DNA of 64,000 nucleotides from contig NZ_CP079818.1 in assembly GCF_019334725.1 (NCBI RefSeq), positions 1,364,001 through 1,428,000 of the forward strand, in the 5' to 3' direction. A program made the position numbers and the translations under genes. Position 1 is the stretch's first letter. Every line of letters begins with the position of its first letter. Source of the DNA: Neisseria perflava (GTDB lineage: Bacteria > Pseudomonadota > Gammaproteobacteria > Burkholderiales > Neisseriaceae). The notes under the pieces were generated by a model. It was not told where the DNA came from. It saw only the letters and a list, made by a program, of their open reading frames with translations, and made no database searches. This document shows positions 7,461 through 16,371 of the stretch, piece by piece.

Positions 7461-8129
7461 TTATTTTTTTAGCAGCAGTGTCAAACCGTCGCCGATAGGC
7501 AGGGTAATGGGAATAATGCGTGTATCGTGCGGCAGATTTTGGTTGAAATGGCGCAGGATATCCAAGCTGGGTGGATCATTTTCGCCAGCTTCATTCATGA
7601 CGCGCCCGCCCAATAAGATATTGTCGATGGCAATTACGCCGCCACTCCGTACCAGTTGTAAACAGCGTTCAAAATATTTCGGCGTAGGCGGTTTGTCGGC
7701 ATCGATAAGCGCCAAGTCATAGCTTTCCGATTCGCCTTGCACAATCAAATCGTCCAAAGTCAGCAAAGCCGGTTGCAGATGAAGCGAGATTTTATGCGCT
7801 ATGCCTGCTGCCTGCCATGTTTCGCGGGCAATATCGGTAAAGGTTACATTGATGTCGCAAGCCGTGATTTTGCCGTCCTCGGGGAGGGTAAGTGCCATGG
7901 CGGTGCTGCTGTAACCGGTAAAGACACCAACTTCCAAATATTTTTTGGCATTCAATAATTTGGCCAACCACACCAACATGGCTGCCTGCTCTTGTGCGAT
8001 GGCCATCTTTCCCAGACGATGTGATTGGGTGCGCTCGCGCAATGCGGTCAAAACGGGATGTTCAGATTGACCGATGCTGTTGAGGTACTGCTGTAACGCC
8101 GGATCGGTATTGTGGGTGTTGGTCGTCAT
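7461..8129 (-). CDS. O-methyltransferase, caffeoyl-CoA OMT-like family
   Basis: 222 residues with the family-3 O-methyltransferase signature: LEVGVFTGYSSTAMAL (SAM motif), ACDIN, LALIDADKPP (metal/substrate region) and VIAIDNILLGGRV. Related bacterial enzymes methylate catechol-type or tRNA hydroxyuridine (TrmR) substrates; the true substrate cannot be told. Upstream by 11 bp is the 61-residue DUF3460 gene on the same strand, and the CpoB-like gene follows 14 bp downstream, so the three may be one operon. Confidence 0.85.
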   Translation of the reverse strand: MTTNTHNTDPALQQYLNSIGQSEHPVLTALRERTQSHRLGKMAIAQEQAAMLVWLAKLLNAKKYLEVGVFTGYSSTAMALTLPEDGKITACDINVTFTDIARETWQAAGIAHKISLHLQPALLTLDDLIVQGESESYDLALIDADKPPTPKYFERCLQLVRSGGVIAIDNILLGGRVMNEAGENDPPSLDILRHFNQNLPHDTRIIPITLPIGDGLTLLLKK

Positions 8130-8140
8130 ACCGATATGGG

Positions 8141-8326
8141 TTAGTCTTGATAATAGGTGTAAGGTTTTTTGTTGACTTTGGCCGCTTCAAATTCAGCCTG
8201 TTCGGCCGGATTGAGGGTAACATCCCACAGCAAATGGCGGTTTTCGAGGCGTTGCGCTTCCATTTCGGGATTGTCTTCCATGAGTTTGTCGAGGAATTGG
8301 GTAGCTTCGGATTTGTAGTGGTACAT
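8141..8326 (-). CDS. Small DUF3460-like protein
   Basis: 61 residues, soluble and acidic, starting MYHYKSEATQFLDKLM and ending KPYTYYQD. The pattern (basic/aromatic start, Leu-rich helix, conserved LLWD) matches the uncharacterised DUF3460 family of betaproteobacteria as I remember it. First gene of a probable operon with the O-methyltransferase. Function unknown. Confidence 0.75.
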   Translation of the reverse strand: MYHYKSEATQFLDKLMEDNPEMEAQRLENRHLLWDVTLNPAEQAEFEAAKVNKKPYTYYQD

Positions 8327-8409
8327 GATGTCTTGCCTGAATCGTTGTCAGACCGTCATTATAGCCGATATTTTTTGTCAATACGCTAATTAATCGAACT
8401 TCCATAAGG

Positions 8410-8525
8410 TATAATGGCACGTCTTTTTTAGGCTGTCTGAAGCCTTTGCTCAATGTTTTGTTCTTTCTACGGCAGGATATTGTGCAAAGGCTTAAGCCGG
8501 ACAAGTTTCAGACGGCCTTTTTTAT
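8410..8525 (+). ncRNA. Possible structured pcnB leader or small RNA ending in DUS hairpin
   Basis: A consensus TATAAT (8410-8415) is followed by nested inverted repeats: outer AGGCTGTCTGAA (8430-8441) with TTCAGACGGCCT (from 8507), inner AGCCTTTGC (8441-8449) with GCAAAGGCT (8484-8492), then T6 ending at 8523, only about 20 bp before pcnB. A transcript from this promoter would meet an intrinsic terminator before the gene. No clear -35 box. Could be an attenuator, an sRNA, or only the terminator of an unseen transcript. Confidence 0.3.
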
Positions 8526-8542
8526 TGTGAAAAGAGCTGCTT

Positions 8543-9895
8543 ATGTTAAAAAAATGGCTGCATAAAGTGTTGCCTAAAAAACACGTCAAGTCGTTGCCCG
8601 AAAAGGAAATTATCTCACTTGAGCAACATGGTATCCATGCGGATATGTTGAGCTTTGCCGCTGAGAAAATTGCTAAACGCCTGCATGAAACCGGTTTTCA
8701 GGCTTATGTTGTAGGGGGAGCCGTTCGGGATTTGTTGCTCGGGGTTGAGCCCAAAGATTTTGATATTGCAACCGATGCCACGCCGGAGCAAATCCGCAAA
8801 GTATTCCGCCGCAGCCGCATTATCGGCCGCCGCTTCCAAATCGTTCATGTGATGATCGGCCCTGAAACCATTGAAGTGACAACGTTCCGCGGCGGCGATA
8901 AGGTTCAGCAAAATGCGCAAGGCCGCATTATGAAGGACAATACTTACGGCAGCATTGAAGAAGATGCCATGCGTCGCGACTTTACTTGCAATGCGCTGTA
9001 TTACGACCCGATTAAAGAGGAGATTTGGGACTTCCATCAGGGCGTGGCTGATGTTGCCGATAAAAAATTGGTGATGATAGGCGATCCTGCCGAACGCTAT
9101 CAGGAAGATCCTGTCCGTATTCTTCGCGCCGTCCGTTTGTCGGGTAAATTGGGTTTTGAAGTGGAAGAGCAAACCGCTTTGCCGATTGCCGAATATGCAG
9201 GCCGTCTGAAAAATGAGCCTGTTGCCCGTCTTTTTGATGAAATTCTGAAAATCCTGTTTTCCGGTTATTCTCGTGCCTGTTTGAAGCGGCTAAACGAGTT
9301 GGGCATTCCCGAAGGCATTCATCCACTTTTAGATGCCTTGAAAACTGCTGAAGCGGCTGAAAACCGTATGATTATGTTGGCCTTGAAAAATACCGACGAG
9401 CGTATCCGTGCGGATAAGTCCGTTTCCGTCGGCTTCGTATTGGCGGCGGTATTGTGGCCGACACTAAATACTATGTGGCAACGCAATCAAAGCCATGGTC
9501 AAAAACCTGTCCCTGCATTGATGGATGCGATGAACACCATGCGGGATACGGTAGAGAAGGGTTGGGGCGTACCGCAACGATTTTCTGCAACCATGCGTGA
9601 AATCTGGCAATTTCAGCCGCAATTCGACAATATGCGCGGCGCCCGCCCGTATCGCCTGCTATCGCAAACACGTTTCCGAGCCGCTTATGATTTCCTGATT
9701 TTGCGTAGCGAGGTTGGCGAGGTTGATAAAGAGATGGCTTCTTGGTGGACAACTTTCCAACATGCCGATGAGGAAACACGCCAGCAAATGATTGCGGCCA
9801 ATGATCACAAACGTCAGAAACAAAGTGGATCAACTGATGGCAAACCCAAACGTCGCCGCCGTCGTTCGAAAAAGAAAACTACAGAGGCTGAATAA
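8543..9895 (+). CDS. pcnB: Poly(A) polymerase I
   Basis: 450 residues, ATG at 8543. Adds poly(A) tails to RNA 3' ends, promoting decay. Nucleotidyltransferase motifs: AYVVGGAVRDLLLG, PKDFDIATDATP (the DxD metal ligands), then RRDFTCNALYYD and an RNA-binding helical domain. The C-terminus is a very basic tail (KRRRRRSKKK) as in E. coli PcnB, which separates it from CCA-adding enzymes. A leader-like element with a DUS hairpin precedes it. folK, the usual E. coli neighbour, is absent. Confidence 0.92.
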   Translation: MLKKWLHKVLPKKHVKSLPEKEIISLEQHGIHADMLSFAAEKIAKRLHETGFQAYVVGGAVRDLLLGVEPKDFDIATDATPEQIRKVFRRSRIIGRRFQIVHVMIGPETIEVTTFRGGDKVQQNAQGRIMKDNTYGSIEEDAMRRDFTCNALYYDPIKEEIWDFHQGVADVADKKLVMIGDPAERYQEDPVRILRAVRLSGKLGFEVEEQTALPIAEYAGRLKNEPVARLFDEILKILFSGYSRACLKRLNELGIPEGIHPLLDALKTAEAAENRMIMLALKNTDERIRADKSVSVGFVLAAVLWPTLNTMWQRNQSHGQKPVPALMDAMNTMRDTVEKGWGVPQRFSATMREIWQFQPQFDNMRGARPYRLLSQTRFRAAYDFLILRSEVGEVDKEMASWWTTFQHADEETRQQMIAANDHKRQKQSGSTDGKPKRRRRRSKKKTTEAE

Positions 9896-9912
9896 ATTAT
9901 CAAAATAAATTT

Positions 9913-9965
9913 AAGGCCGTCTGAAACCATTAAATCTTTTGAGATTTGTTTTTCAGACGGCCTTA
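9913..9965. terminator. Inverted DUS pair after pcnB
   Basis: AAGGCCGTCTGAA and complement; the loop also contains an AAATC / GATTT pair that extends the structure. Ends pcnB. Confidence 0.75.
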
Positions 9966-9974
9966 TTATATTTC

Positions 9975-10012
9975 AATAAAAAACCGCAGGTCTTTCAACC
10001 TGCGGTTTGCTT
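9975..10012 (-). terminator. rpoD terminator
   Basis: On the reverse strand: stem AAACCGCAGGT / ACCTGCGGTTT around a short loop, followed by TTTATT. Canonical intrinsic terminator immediately after the rpoD stop, not built from DUS. Confidence 0.88.
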
Positions 10013-11965
10013 TTATGATTTGTTTTCCTCGCTGTCGAGGAAGCTGCGGAGGCGGTCGCTACGGGTTGGGTGGCGCAGCTTGCGCAGTGCTTTGGCTTCG
10101 ATTTGACGGATACGTTCGCGGGTTACGTCAAATTGTTTGCCGACTTCTTCCAAAGTGTGGTCGGTATTCATATCGATACCGAAACGCATACGCAAAACTT
10201 TGGCTTCGCGCGGCGTCAGGCTTTCGAGGATTTCTTTGGTTACTTCGTGCAGGCTGGTGTACATTGCAGCTTCTGCCGGCGCAACGTTGTTTGCATCCTC
10301 GATGAAGTCGCCCAAGTGCGAATCGTCGTCATCGCCAATCGGTGTTTCCATGGAAATCGGCTCTTTGGCAATTTTCATGATTTTGCGGATTTTATCTTCC
10401 GGCATTTCCATCAGCTCGGCCAGTTTGGCAGAATCAGGCTCTTCACCGGTTTCTTGCAGGTATTGGCGCGAGATACGGTTCATTTTGTTGATGGTTTCAA
10501 TCATGTGAACCGGAATACGGATGGTACGCGCTTGGTCGGCGATGGAACGGGTAATCGCTTGACGGATCCACCATGTGGCGTAAGTCGAGAACTTGTAGCC
10601 GCGGCGGTATTCGAATTTGTCTACCGCTTTCATCAGGCCGATATTGCCTTCTTGAATCAAATCAAGGAACTGCAAGCCGCGGTTGGTGTATTTTTTGGCA
10701 ATGGAAATAACCAAACGCAAGTTGGCCTGAATCATTTCCTGTTTCGCGGCTGAGGTTTCTTTTTCGCTCAACACCATGTTTTTGTTGATTTCTTTCAACT
10801 CTTCGATGGAAATGCGGGTTTCGGCTTCCATATTGGCCAGCTCGGTTTGTTTTTCGAGGATGGCATGGCGGAAACGATCCAATGCGTTTGCCCATACACG
10901 GCCTTTGGCTACTTCTTCTTCTACCCATTCCAAATCGGTAATGGCTGGCAGGAAGTTTTTGATGAAGTAGTCGCGCTCCATGCGGACGCGGTCGATACAG
11001 ATGTCGCGGATTTCGCGTTCGAGTTTGCGGATGTTTTCAACGCGGCTGCGCAGGTTGCTGCTCAGGTTTTCGATTTGACGTGTAGCGAAACGGACTTCCA
11101 ACAGTTTGTTGGCAATGGCATCACGGTGTTTCAGGTAGTTGGCGTGCTGACTACCGTGTTTTTCCAACTGCTTGATCATTTTGCCGTATTCGCTCTCGAT
11201 AAAGGCGAAGTGTTCCAAAACTTTTTGCTTCAGTTCGGCCAAATGGGCAGCGGATATGGCTTCAGAGTCGCTACCTGAATCGTCTTCATCTTCATCGTCG
11301 CCATCTTCATCATCGCTAACGGTTTCGCCTTCTTCGTCATCTGGTTTGGCATTTTCCAAATGACCCAAGCCCAATTCGTTCAACAAGACTTCATTAGGGT
11401 CGATGATGGCTTCAACCACTTCATCAACACGGATTTCGTCGTTGCGGACTTGTTCGATCAAAGCCAGAATTTCGGCAATCGAGCCAGGGCAGGCGGAGAT
11501 TGCCTGCACCATGTTTTTCAGTGCATTTTCGATTTTTTTGGCGATGATGATTTCGTCTTCACGCGTCAACAGATCGACTTGACCCATTTCACGCATATAC
11601 ATACGTACAGGATCGGTTGTGCGACCGAATTCTGAATCTGCGCTGGAGAGTGCTGCTTCGGCTTCTTCAACGGCATCGTCGTCGGTCATGGCGGCGGCGT
11701 TGTCGCTCAAGAGGATGTCTTCAGCATCGGGAGCTTGCTCGGTTACTTGGATACCCAAGCCGGAAATCATGCTGACGATGTTGTCGATTTGCTCGGCGTC
11801 GGACATATCGTCGGGCAGCGCGTCGTTAATTTCGGAATAAGTGATGTAGCCGCGTTCTTTACCCATAATAATGAGTTGACGCAGGCGGGCGCGCTGCTCT
11901 TCGATACTCAAGGGACGGTTGTCATCTTGGTCTTGGTATTCTTCGTAGTTTTGGTTTTTAGACAT
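10013..11965 (-). CDS. rpoD: RNA polymerase primary sigma factor RpoD (sigma-70)
   Basis: 650 residues. Region 1.1 at the N-terminus, region 1.2 (DPVRMYMREMG), a strongly acidic stretch in the non-conserved region (residues about 210-235, runs of Asp/Glu), region 2 (NLRLVISIAKKY, GLMKAVDKFEYRRGYKFSTYA), region 3 and region 4 (TREAKVLRMRFG-type, DVTRERIRQIEAKALRKLRH). Directs RNA polymerase to housekeeping promoters. dnaG lies 194 bp upstream in the same orientation, the order of the classical macromolecular-synthesis operon, but rpsU is not present next to dnaG here. Confidence 0.97.
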   Translation of the reverse strand: MSKNQNYEEYQDQDDNRPLSIEEQRARLRQLIIMGKERGYITYSEINDALPDDMSDAEQIDNIVSMISGLGIQVTEQAPDAEDILLSDNAAAMTDDDAVEEAEAALSSADSEFGRTTDPVRMYMREMGQVDLLTREDEIIIAKKIENALKNMVQAISACPGSIAEILALIEQVRNDEIRVDEVVEAIIDPNEVLLNELGLGHLENAKPDDEEGETVSDDEDGDDEDEDDSGSDSEAISAAHLAELKQKVLEHFAFIESEYGKMIKQLEKHGSQHANYLKHRDAIANKLLEVRFATRQIENLSSNLRSRVENIRKLEREIRDICIDRVRMERDYFIKNFLPAITDLEWVEEEVAKGRVWANALDRFRHAILEKQTELANMEAETRISIEELKEINKNMVLSEKETSAAKQEMIQANLRLVISIAKKYTNRGLQFLDLIQEGNIGLMKAVDKFEYRRGYKFSTYATWWIRQAITRSIADQARTIRIPVHMIETINKMNRISRQYLQETGEEPDSAKLAELMEMPEDKIRKIMKIAKEPISMETPIGDDDDSHLGDFIEDANNVAPAEAAMYTSLHEVTKEILESLTPREAKVLRMRFGIDMNTDHTLEEVGKQFDVTRERIRQIEAKALRKLRHPTRSDRLRSFLDSEENKS

Positions 11966-12074
11966 GGATTGCTCTCTAGGTTGATAGGATGCCGACGGTT
12001 TACGGTGATGTGGCCGTACCTGAAGGCGGAGCAGAGCTTTTTGTTGTGAAATCAGATTTCACTTTAATACTCTG

Positions 12075-12153
12075 AGGCTGTCTGAAAATATTACGGATGG
12101 AGTGTTCTGCGTGTCATGCTTCGCAGCGTGTGTTTAGATTGTTCAGACGGCCT
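12075..12153. repeat. DUS variant plus DUS between dnaG and rpoD
   Basis: AGGCTGTCTGAA (12075-12086, variant core) and inverted TTCAGACGGCCT (12142-12153). Could form a weak hairpin ending dnaG or dividing the dnaG-rpoD transcript. Confidence 0.5.
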
Positions 12154-12159
12154 GAGGGG

Positions 12160-13932
12160 TTAGTTTTGCTTTGCCGTCAAAAGCGACAGCAAAAGTCTTT
12201 TTTCATTTTCGGTCAAACCAGTTTGAATACTTTTTTGCTTTAAAGTTTCGATTTGACTGTATTTTAATTCATTTAACAACTTTTTCATGCCGATTTGGAA
12301 ACTTTCGCAATCTTCTTCGTTATCCCCTTCCATTTCTTCAGAGTGAAGGGTCGATAAAAAGATTTGATTGACGGTTTCCTCATAGGGCGAACCGCGCATA
12401 TATTCAAGCACTTGTGCAGTTGCAGGAGTCGTATCGTGATGCTTGATGGTTTCGGCTAAATTGGCAAGGCAGGCAAAGTCGCCGCTTAAAGCCAGATAAT
12501 CGGGTAGGTCTATATATGAAGCCCAAGCCGGATTTATCAAGAGGCTGCGTATCTGTCTTTGAACCAGCGTCAGCATGGTTGGCTGTTTGACAGAAATAGG
12601 CGGCAGTTTGTAACTTTTTTGTTTGACGTGCCGTTTTGGCGCTTCTTGTTCGAGTAATTGGGCGAGGTTGTCCGGGTCAATGCCTACGAGCTCGCTGAGT
12701 TTTTGTTTCAGAAGATAGCCCAATGCCGGCGCGGTAATCTGAGCCAAGAGCGGAGAACTGGTTTTGACCAATTCTGCTTTGCCTTCTTGCGTATTGAGGT
12801 TGAGGCCGTCTGAAAGATGTTCCCAAAAGTATTCCGATAGGGGCTTGCTTTGGTTTAACAGGGCATCTTCAAATTGCGTTTTGCCGTAGGCGCGGATGTA
12901 ACTGTCAGGGTCGTGTTCTTCGGGTAGGAATAGAAAATGCAGTGATTTATCGTCTTTTAATTGCGGCAACGCATTTTCCAGCGCGCGCCAAGCCGCTTTA
13001 CGTCCCGCGCTGTCGCCATCAAAACAAAAATAAATACTGTCGGCCTGACGCATCAGGATTTTGACGTGTTCCGCCGTGGTTGCCGTACCTAAAGCCGCTA
13101 CGCCGTAGCCGACGCCGAACTGCGCCAATGCAACCACGTCCATGTAGCCTTCGACCACCAAAATCCGTCCTGCCTCTTTTACGGCAGCACGCCCTTCATA
13201 TAGTCCGTAAAGGTTTTTCCCTTTATCGAACAAAGGCGTATCGGGAGAGTTCAGGTATTTGGGTTTGGAGTCGTCCAATACGCGGCCGCCAAAGCCGATT
13301 ACCTGCCCACGCGGATTACGGATAGGGAACATAATCCGATGGCGAAAGCGGTCGTAATGTTTGCCTTCGTTGTCGATGACCATGCCCGTATCCACCAACG
13401 CAGTATTAGGATAGGGTTGGAATACTTGCGCCAAAGGTTGCCAGCCGTCGGGTGCATAGCCCAAGCCATAATGCGCAATAACTTCCGCACTCAAGCCGCG
13501 TTTGTCCAAATAAGCCTTTGCTGCCGGATTGAATTTCAACTGTTGCGCATAAAAATCCGCTGCTGCTGCCGTCGTTTCTTCCAAAGTCTGCTGTTTTTTC
13601 TTACGTTCGGCACGGATTTCTGGATTGTCTTCCTGCCCGCGAACTTTAGGCACCGTCATACCGACGCGATCAGCCAAAAACTGCACCGCCTCCGGAAAAG
13701 ACAGTCCCTGATGTTCCATCACAAAACCAATCGCCGAACCATGCGCCCCGCAACTGAAGCAATGGTAAAACTGCTTGGTCGGGCTGACCGAAAACGACGG
13801 CGTCTTTTCCTTGTGAAACGGACAACAGGCCATATAGTTCGCCCCGCCTTTCTTCAGCGGAACCTGCTCGTCGATAATATCGACAATATCGACTTTGGAC
13901 AAAAGCTCGTCAATGAAATCAGATGGAATCAT
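12160..13932 (-). CDS. dnaG: DNA primase
   Basis: 590 residues. N-terminal CHC2 zinc ribbon with Cys37, His40, Cys58 and Cys61 (CPFH...HCFSCG), then the TOPRIM catalytic core (ILVVEGYMDVVALAQ with the catalytic Glu, and YFCFDGDSAGRKA with the DGD metal ligands), and a C-terminal helical DnaB-interaction region. Synthesises RNA primers for replication. Upstream 13933-14261 carries DUS repeats and the divergent gabD. rpoD follows on the same strand. Confidence 0.96.
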   Translation of the reverse strand: MIPSDFIDELLSKVDIVDIIDEQVPLKKGGANYMACCPFHKEKTPSFSVSPTKQFYHCFSCGAHGSAIGFVMEHQGLSFPEAVQFLADRVGMTVPKVRGQEDNPEIRAERKKKQQTLEETTAAAADFYAQQLKFNPAAKAYLDKRGLSAEVIAHYGLGYAPDGWQPLAQVFQPYPNTALVDTGMVIDNEGKHYDRFRHRIMFPIRNPRGQVIGFGGRVLDDSKPKYLNSPDTPLFDKGKNLYGLYEGRAAVKEAGRILVVEGYMDVVALAQFGVGYGVAALGTATTAEHVKILMRQADSIYFCFDGDSAGRKAAWRALENALPQLKDDKSLHFLFLPEEHDPDSYIRAYGKTQFEDALLNQSKPLSEYFWEHLSDGLNLNTQEGKAELVKTSSPLLAQITAPALGYLLKQKLSELVGIDPDNLAQLLEQEAPKRHVKQKSYKLPPISVKQPTMLTLVQRQIRSLLINPAWASYIDLPDYLALSGDFACLANLAETIKHHDTTPATAQVLEYMRGSPYEETVNQIFLSTLHSEEMEGDNEEDCESFQIGMKKLLNELKYSQIETLKQKSIQTGLTENEKRLLLSLLTAKQN

Positions 13933-14261
13933 GGTTCGGCAGAAGAGGATGGACGGAAAATATTTCAGACGGCCTTATAAACAGACAAAGGCCGTCTGAA
14001 AATGGAATTTTGGATGAGGGTTGAAATGAGTTTTGTATTATAGCAAATTGTTGTAATACATGTGTCTTATCCTTTTGAGGTAGAGTATTAATAATCGTAT
14101 TTCATTCGTTATTAAGATGGATATGATGTCGCTAAACCAAAGATCGGCTGTAAGATATTCAGACGGCCTTTGCTGTTGTCTTATTTTGCGATTCAGTTGC
14201 GCTTTCTTGGTATGAATATGATAATGAACGTATATCCTCGGTTTTAGAAAGGTTGTTTCTC
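13933..14261. other. Divergent intergenic region dnaG/gabD
   Basis: 329 bp. Contains an inverted DUS pair (13963-14001, TTTCAGACGGCCTT and AAAGGCCGTCTGAA) close to the dnaG start and a single DUS near 14159. The rest is AT-rich and probably holds both promoters, but I cannot name clean boxes. Confidence 0.6.
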
Positions 14262-15698
14262 ATGAAAAATTTTGCCCGTTTTCTCAATCATCCCGATGTT
14301 TCCTTTTCTCCGATTCCAGATGCCATTAGAGTTGATAATCCTGCAACAGGTGAGGCTTTGGCATTTGTCCGTAAGACTGGTTCAGACGGCCTGAAGCTTT
14401 TGATTCAAAAGGCAGAGACGGCACAAAAATTATGGGCAGCAAAAACCGCGTTGGAACGGGCCGATGTGTTGTGGCGTTGGTATTTTTTAATTAAAGAAAA
14501 CAAAGAAGAACTGGCGCGTATCATGACGATGGAGCAGGGCAAAAGCCTGACTGAGGCGCGTGGTGAAATTGATTATGCGGCTTCGTTTGTGCGCTGGTTT
14601 GCGGAAGAGGCGCGGCGGATTGACGGCGATGTGCTGACAAGTGTGAAAGCATCGCAAAAACTGGTTGTATTGAAACAGCCTGTCGGTGTTACCGCTGCGA
14701 TTACGCCGTGGAACTTCCCATCTGCGATGATTGCACGCAAGGCTGCGCCTGCTTTGGCGGTGGGTTGCGCGATGATAGTCAAACCAGCATCACTCACGCC
14801 TTTGAGTGCGTATGCATTAGTCGTTTTGGCTTATGAAGCGGGCGTACCACAGGATTTGTTGCCTGTTGTCAGCGGTAGTGCTTCGGAAATCAGCCATGAA
14901 TTTGCCACAAATCCAACTGTGCGCAAAATCAGCTTTACCGGCTCAACCGAAGTCGGCGCAAAAATTTTTGCCGACAGTGCGGCAGACATTAAAAAACTTA
15001 GCTTAGAACTGGGCGGCAATGCGCCGTTTATCGTGTTTGACGATGCCGATTTAGACAAAGCCGTCGAAGGTGCGCTCGCCAGCAAGTTCCGTAACAGCGG
15101 TCAGACCTGCGTCTGCACCAACCGCGTTTACGCTCAATCCGGCATTTACGAGGAATTTTGTCACAAATTGAGTGAAAAAGTGGCTGCGCTCAAATTGGGC
15201 AACGGCTTGGAAGATAACGTAAACCAAGGACCGCTGATTGAGGAAAAAGCGGTGGAGAAAGTAGAGCAGCACATCGCCGACGCATTGGCTAAAGGCGCAA
15301 GTTGCCTGACCGGCGGCAAACGCAGCGCATTGGGCGGAACGTTTTTTGAGCCGACCGTTTTAAGCGGCGTTACGGCGCAAATGGCGGTAGCTCACGAGGA
15401 AACCTTCGGACCTTTGTGTCCGGTGTTCCGTTTTGAAACCGAAGCCGAAGTCGTCGAGGCTGCAAACAATACGGAATACGGTTTGGCAGCTTACCTTTTT
15501 ACCTCCGACACCGCCCGTCAGTGGCGCGTCGGCGAAGCCTTGGAATACGGCATGGTCGGCATCAATACGGGCTTAATCAGTAATGAAGTGGCACCGTTTG
15601 GCGGCGTGAAACGCAGCGGTTTGGGACGCGAAGGTAGCAAATATGGTGCGGACGAGTATTTAGAATTGAAATATTTGTGCATTGATGTAGCGGAATAA
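14262..15698 (+). CDS. gabD: Succinate-semialdehyde dehydrogenase (NAD(P)+)
   Basis: 478 residues from the ATG at 14262 (AAAGG 9 nt upstream); an in-frame TTG at 14253 is less likely. Aldehyde dehydrogenase fold: TPWNFPSAMIARK (cofactor loop), FTGSTEVG, catalytic Glu in LELGGNAPFIVF, catalytic Cys in NSGQTCVCTNR, and EETFGPLCPVFRF. The CVC motif, two cysteines around the nucleophile position, is characteristic of the GabD subgroup and is a redox switch in E. coli. Oxidises succinate semialdehyde to succinate. No gabT is nearby. Confidence 0.9.
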   Translation: MKNFARFLNHPDVSFSPIPDAIRVDNPATGEALAFVRKTGSDGLKLLIQKAETAQKLWAAKTALERADVLWRWYFLIKENKEELARIMTMEQGKSLTEARGEIDYAASFVRWFAEEARRIDGDVLTSVKASQKLVVLKQPVGVTAAITPWNFPSAMIARKAAPALAVGCAMIVKPASLTPLSAYALVVLAYEAGVPQDLLPVVSGSASEISHEFATNPTVRKISFTGSTEVGAKIFADSAADIKKLSLELGGNAPFIVFDDADLDKAVEGALASKFRNSGQTCVCTNRVYAQSGIYEEFCHKLSEKVAALKLGNGLEDNVNQGPLIEEKAVEKVEQHIADALAKGASCLTGGKRSALGGTFFEPTVLSGVTAQMAVAHEETFGPLCPVFRFETEAEVVEAANNTEYGLAAYLFTSDTARQWRVGEALEYGMVGINTGLISNEVAPFGGVKRSGLGREGSKYGADEYLELKYLCIDVAE

Positions 15699-15710
15699 GG
15701 CTGTACAGTA

Positions 15711-15746
15711 AAGGCCGTCTGAAATTTGGTTTTCAGACGACCTTTT
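15711..15746 (+). terminator. gabD terminator (hybrid DUS pair)
   Basis: AAGGCCGTCTGAAA paired with TTTTCAGACGACCTTTTT. The two arms are different DUS dialects (GCCGTCTGAA and GTCGTCTGAA), joined by one mismatch. Confidence 0.8.
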
Positions 15747-16083
15747 TCAAATGCAGTAAAGCTACTTGTTAATTTTGATATTATTAGAACGAGCTTTGTA
15801 AAAAAGCAAAACCATAAGAAACAAAGTTTCAAAAATTTTGTCATATGTATATTAAATTAGCTTAATAACTATTTTATATGTTTTTAATTTCATTATATGT
15901 GTATTCCAAATTTATGGAGTTAGTTTTTCTTTAAGCGAAGGCAGCGGAAATTTTGGTACCTATATCGGCGGCAATACAACAGTGAGCAAGGCAGGATTGG
16001 TTCTTTTTGCTCACACAGTGTGGCTTATATCGATAGCGTGGGAACTTTATCTAGGCTGCAATGTTTGAAAAAAGGTGATGTGA
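15747..16083. other. AT-rich region with possible gene remnant before small lipoprotein
   Basis: No intact gene. From about 15925 to 16090 two overlapping forward frames read like protein: one contains GNFGTYIGGNTTVSKAG and ends TGA near 16065; the other contains YIDSVGTLSRLQCLKKGDVNV and its TAA overlaps the start of the lipoprotein gene. This looks like the 3' end of a larger, frameshifted gene. Family not recognised. Confidence 0.4.
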
Positions 16084-16296
16084 ATGTTTAAGAAAATTTT
16101 AGTCCTGTTTTGCGTAGCTTTTACCGGCGCGTGCAGTTCCTTTGATGGGGATGGTTTGACAAATGGCTCATATTCTCAAGGAAAACGTCTTGATCCGAAT
16201 TGTGATCATTATGCTGTCGGTGGTAGTGGTGGCGGTTGTACACCGGCAGGTCAATGGCATCTTAAAGATAAACAAGGACAAAGAGTACCATTCTAG
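16084..16296 (+). CDS. Small lipoprotein, unknown function
   Basis: 70 residues. Signal peptide with lipobox TGAC (Cys17), then a short Gly/Ser-rich mature part with two further cysteines (DPNCDHY and GGGCTPAGQW). Preceded by AAAAAGGTG. The start overlaps the stop of the remnant frame upstream, suggesting it was once the second gene of a pair. The mature part matches no family I can name. Confidence 0.6.
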   Translation: MFKKILVLFCVAFTGACSSFDGDGLTNGSYSQGKRLDPNCDHYAVGGSGGGCTPAGQWHLKDKQGQRVPF

Positions 16297-16334
16297 TTTT
16301 TAAAAATGATTGTAGAACGGGCATTTAATTATTT

Positions 16335-16368
16335 AGGCCGCCTGAAATTTGGTTTTCAGACGGCCTTT
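16335..16368. terminator. DUS hairpin between lipoprotein gene and mdh
   Basis: AGGCCGCCTGAA (one-base variant) pairing with TTCAGACGGCCT. Lies between convergent genes. Confidence 0.75.
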
Positions 16369-16371
16369 GTT

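Noticed and set aside
10013..13932. Looked for rpsU to complete the rpsU-dnaG-rpoD operon
   Set aside because: No S21-like frame upstream of dnaG; gabD is divergent there.
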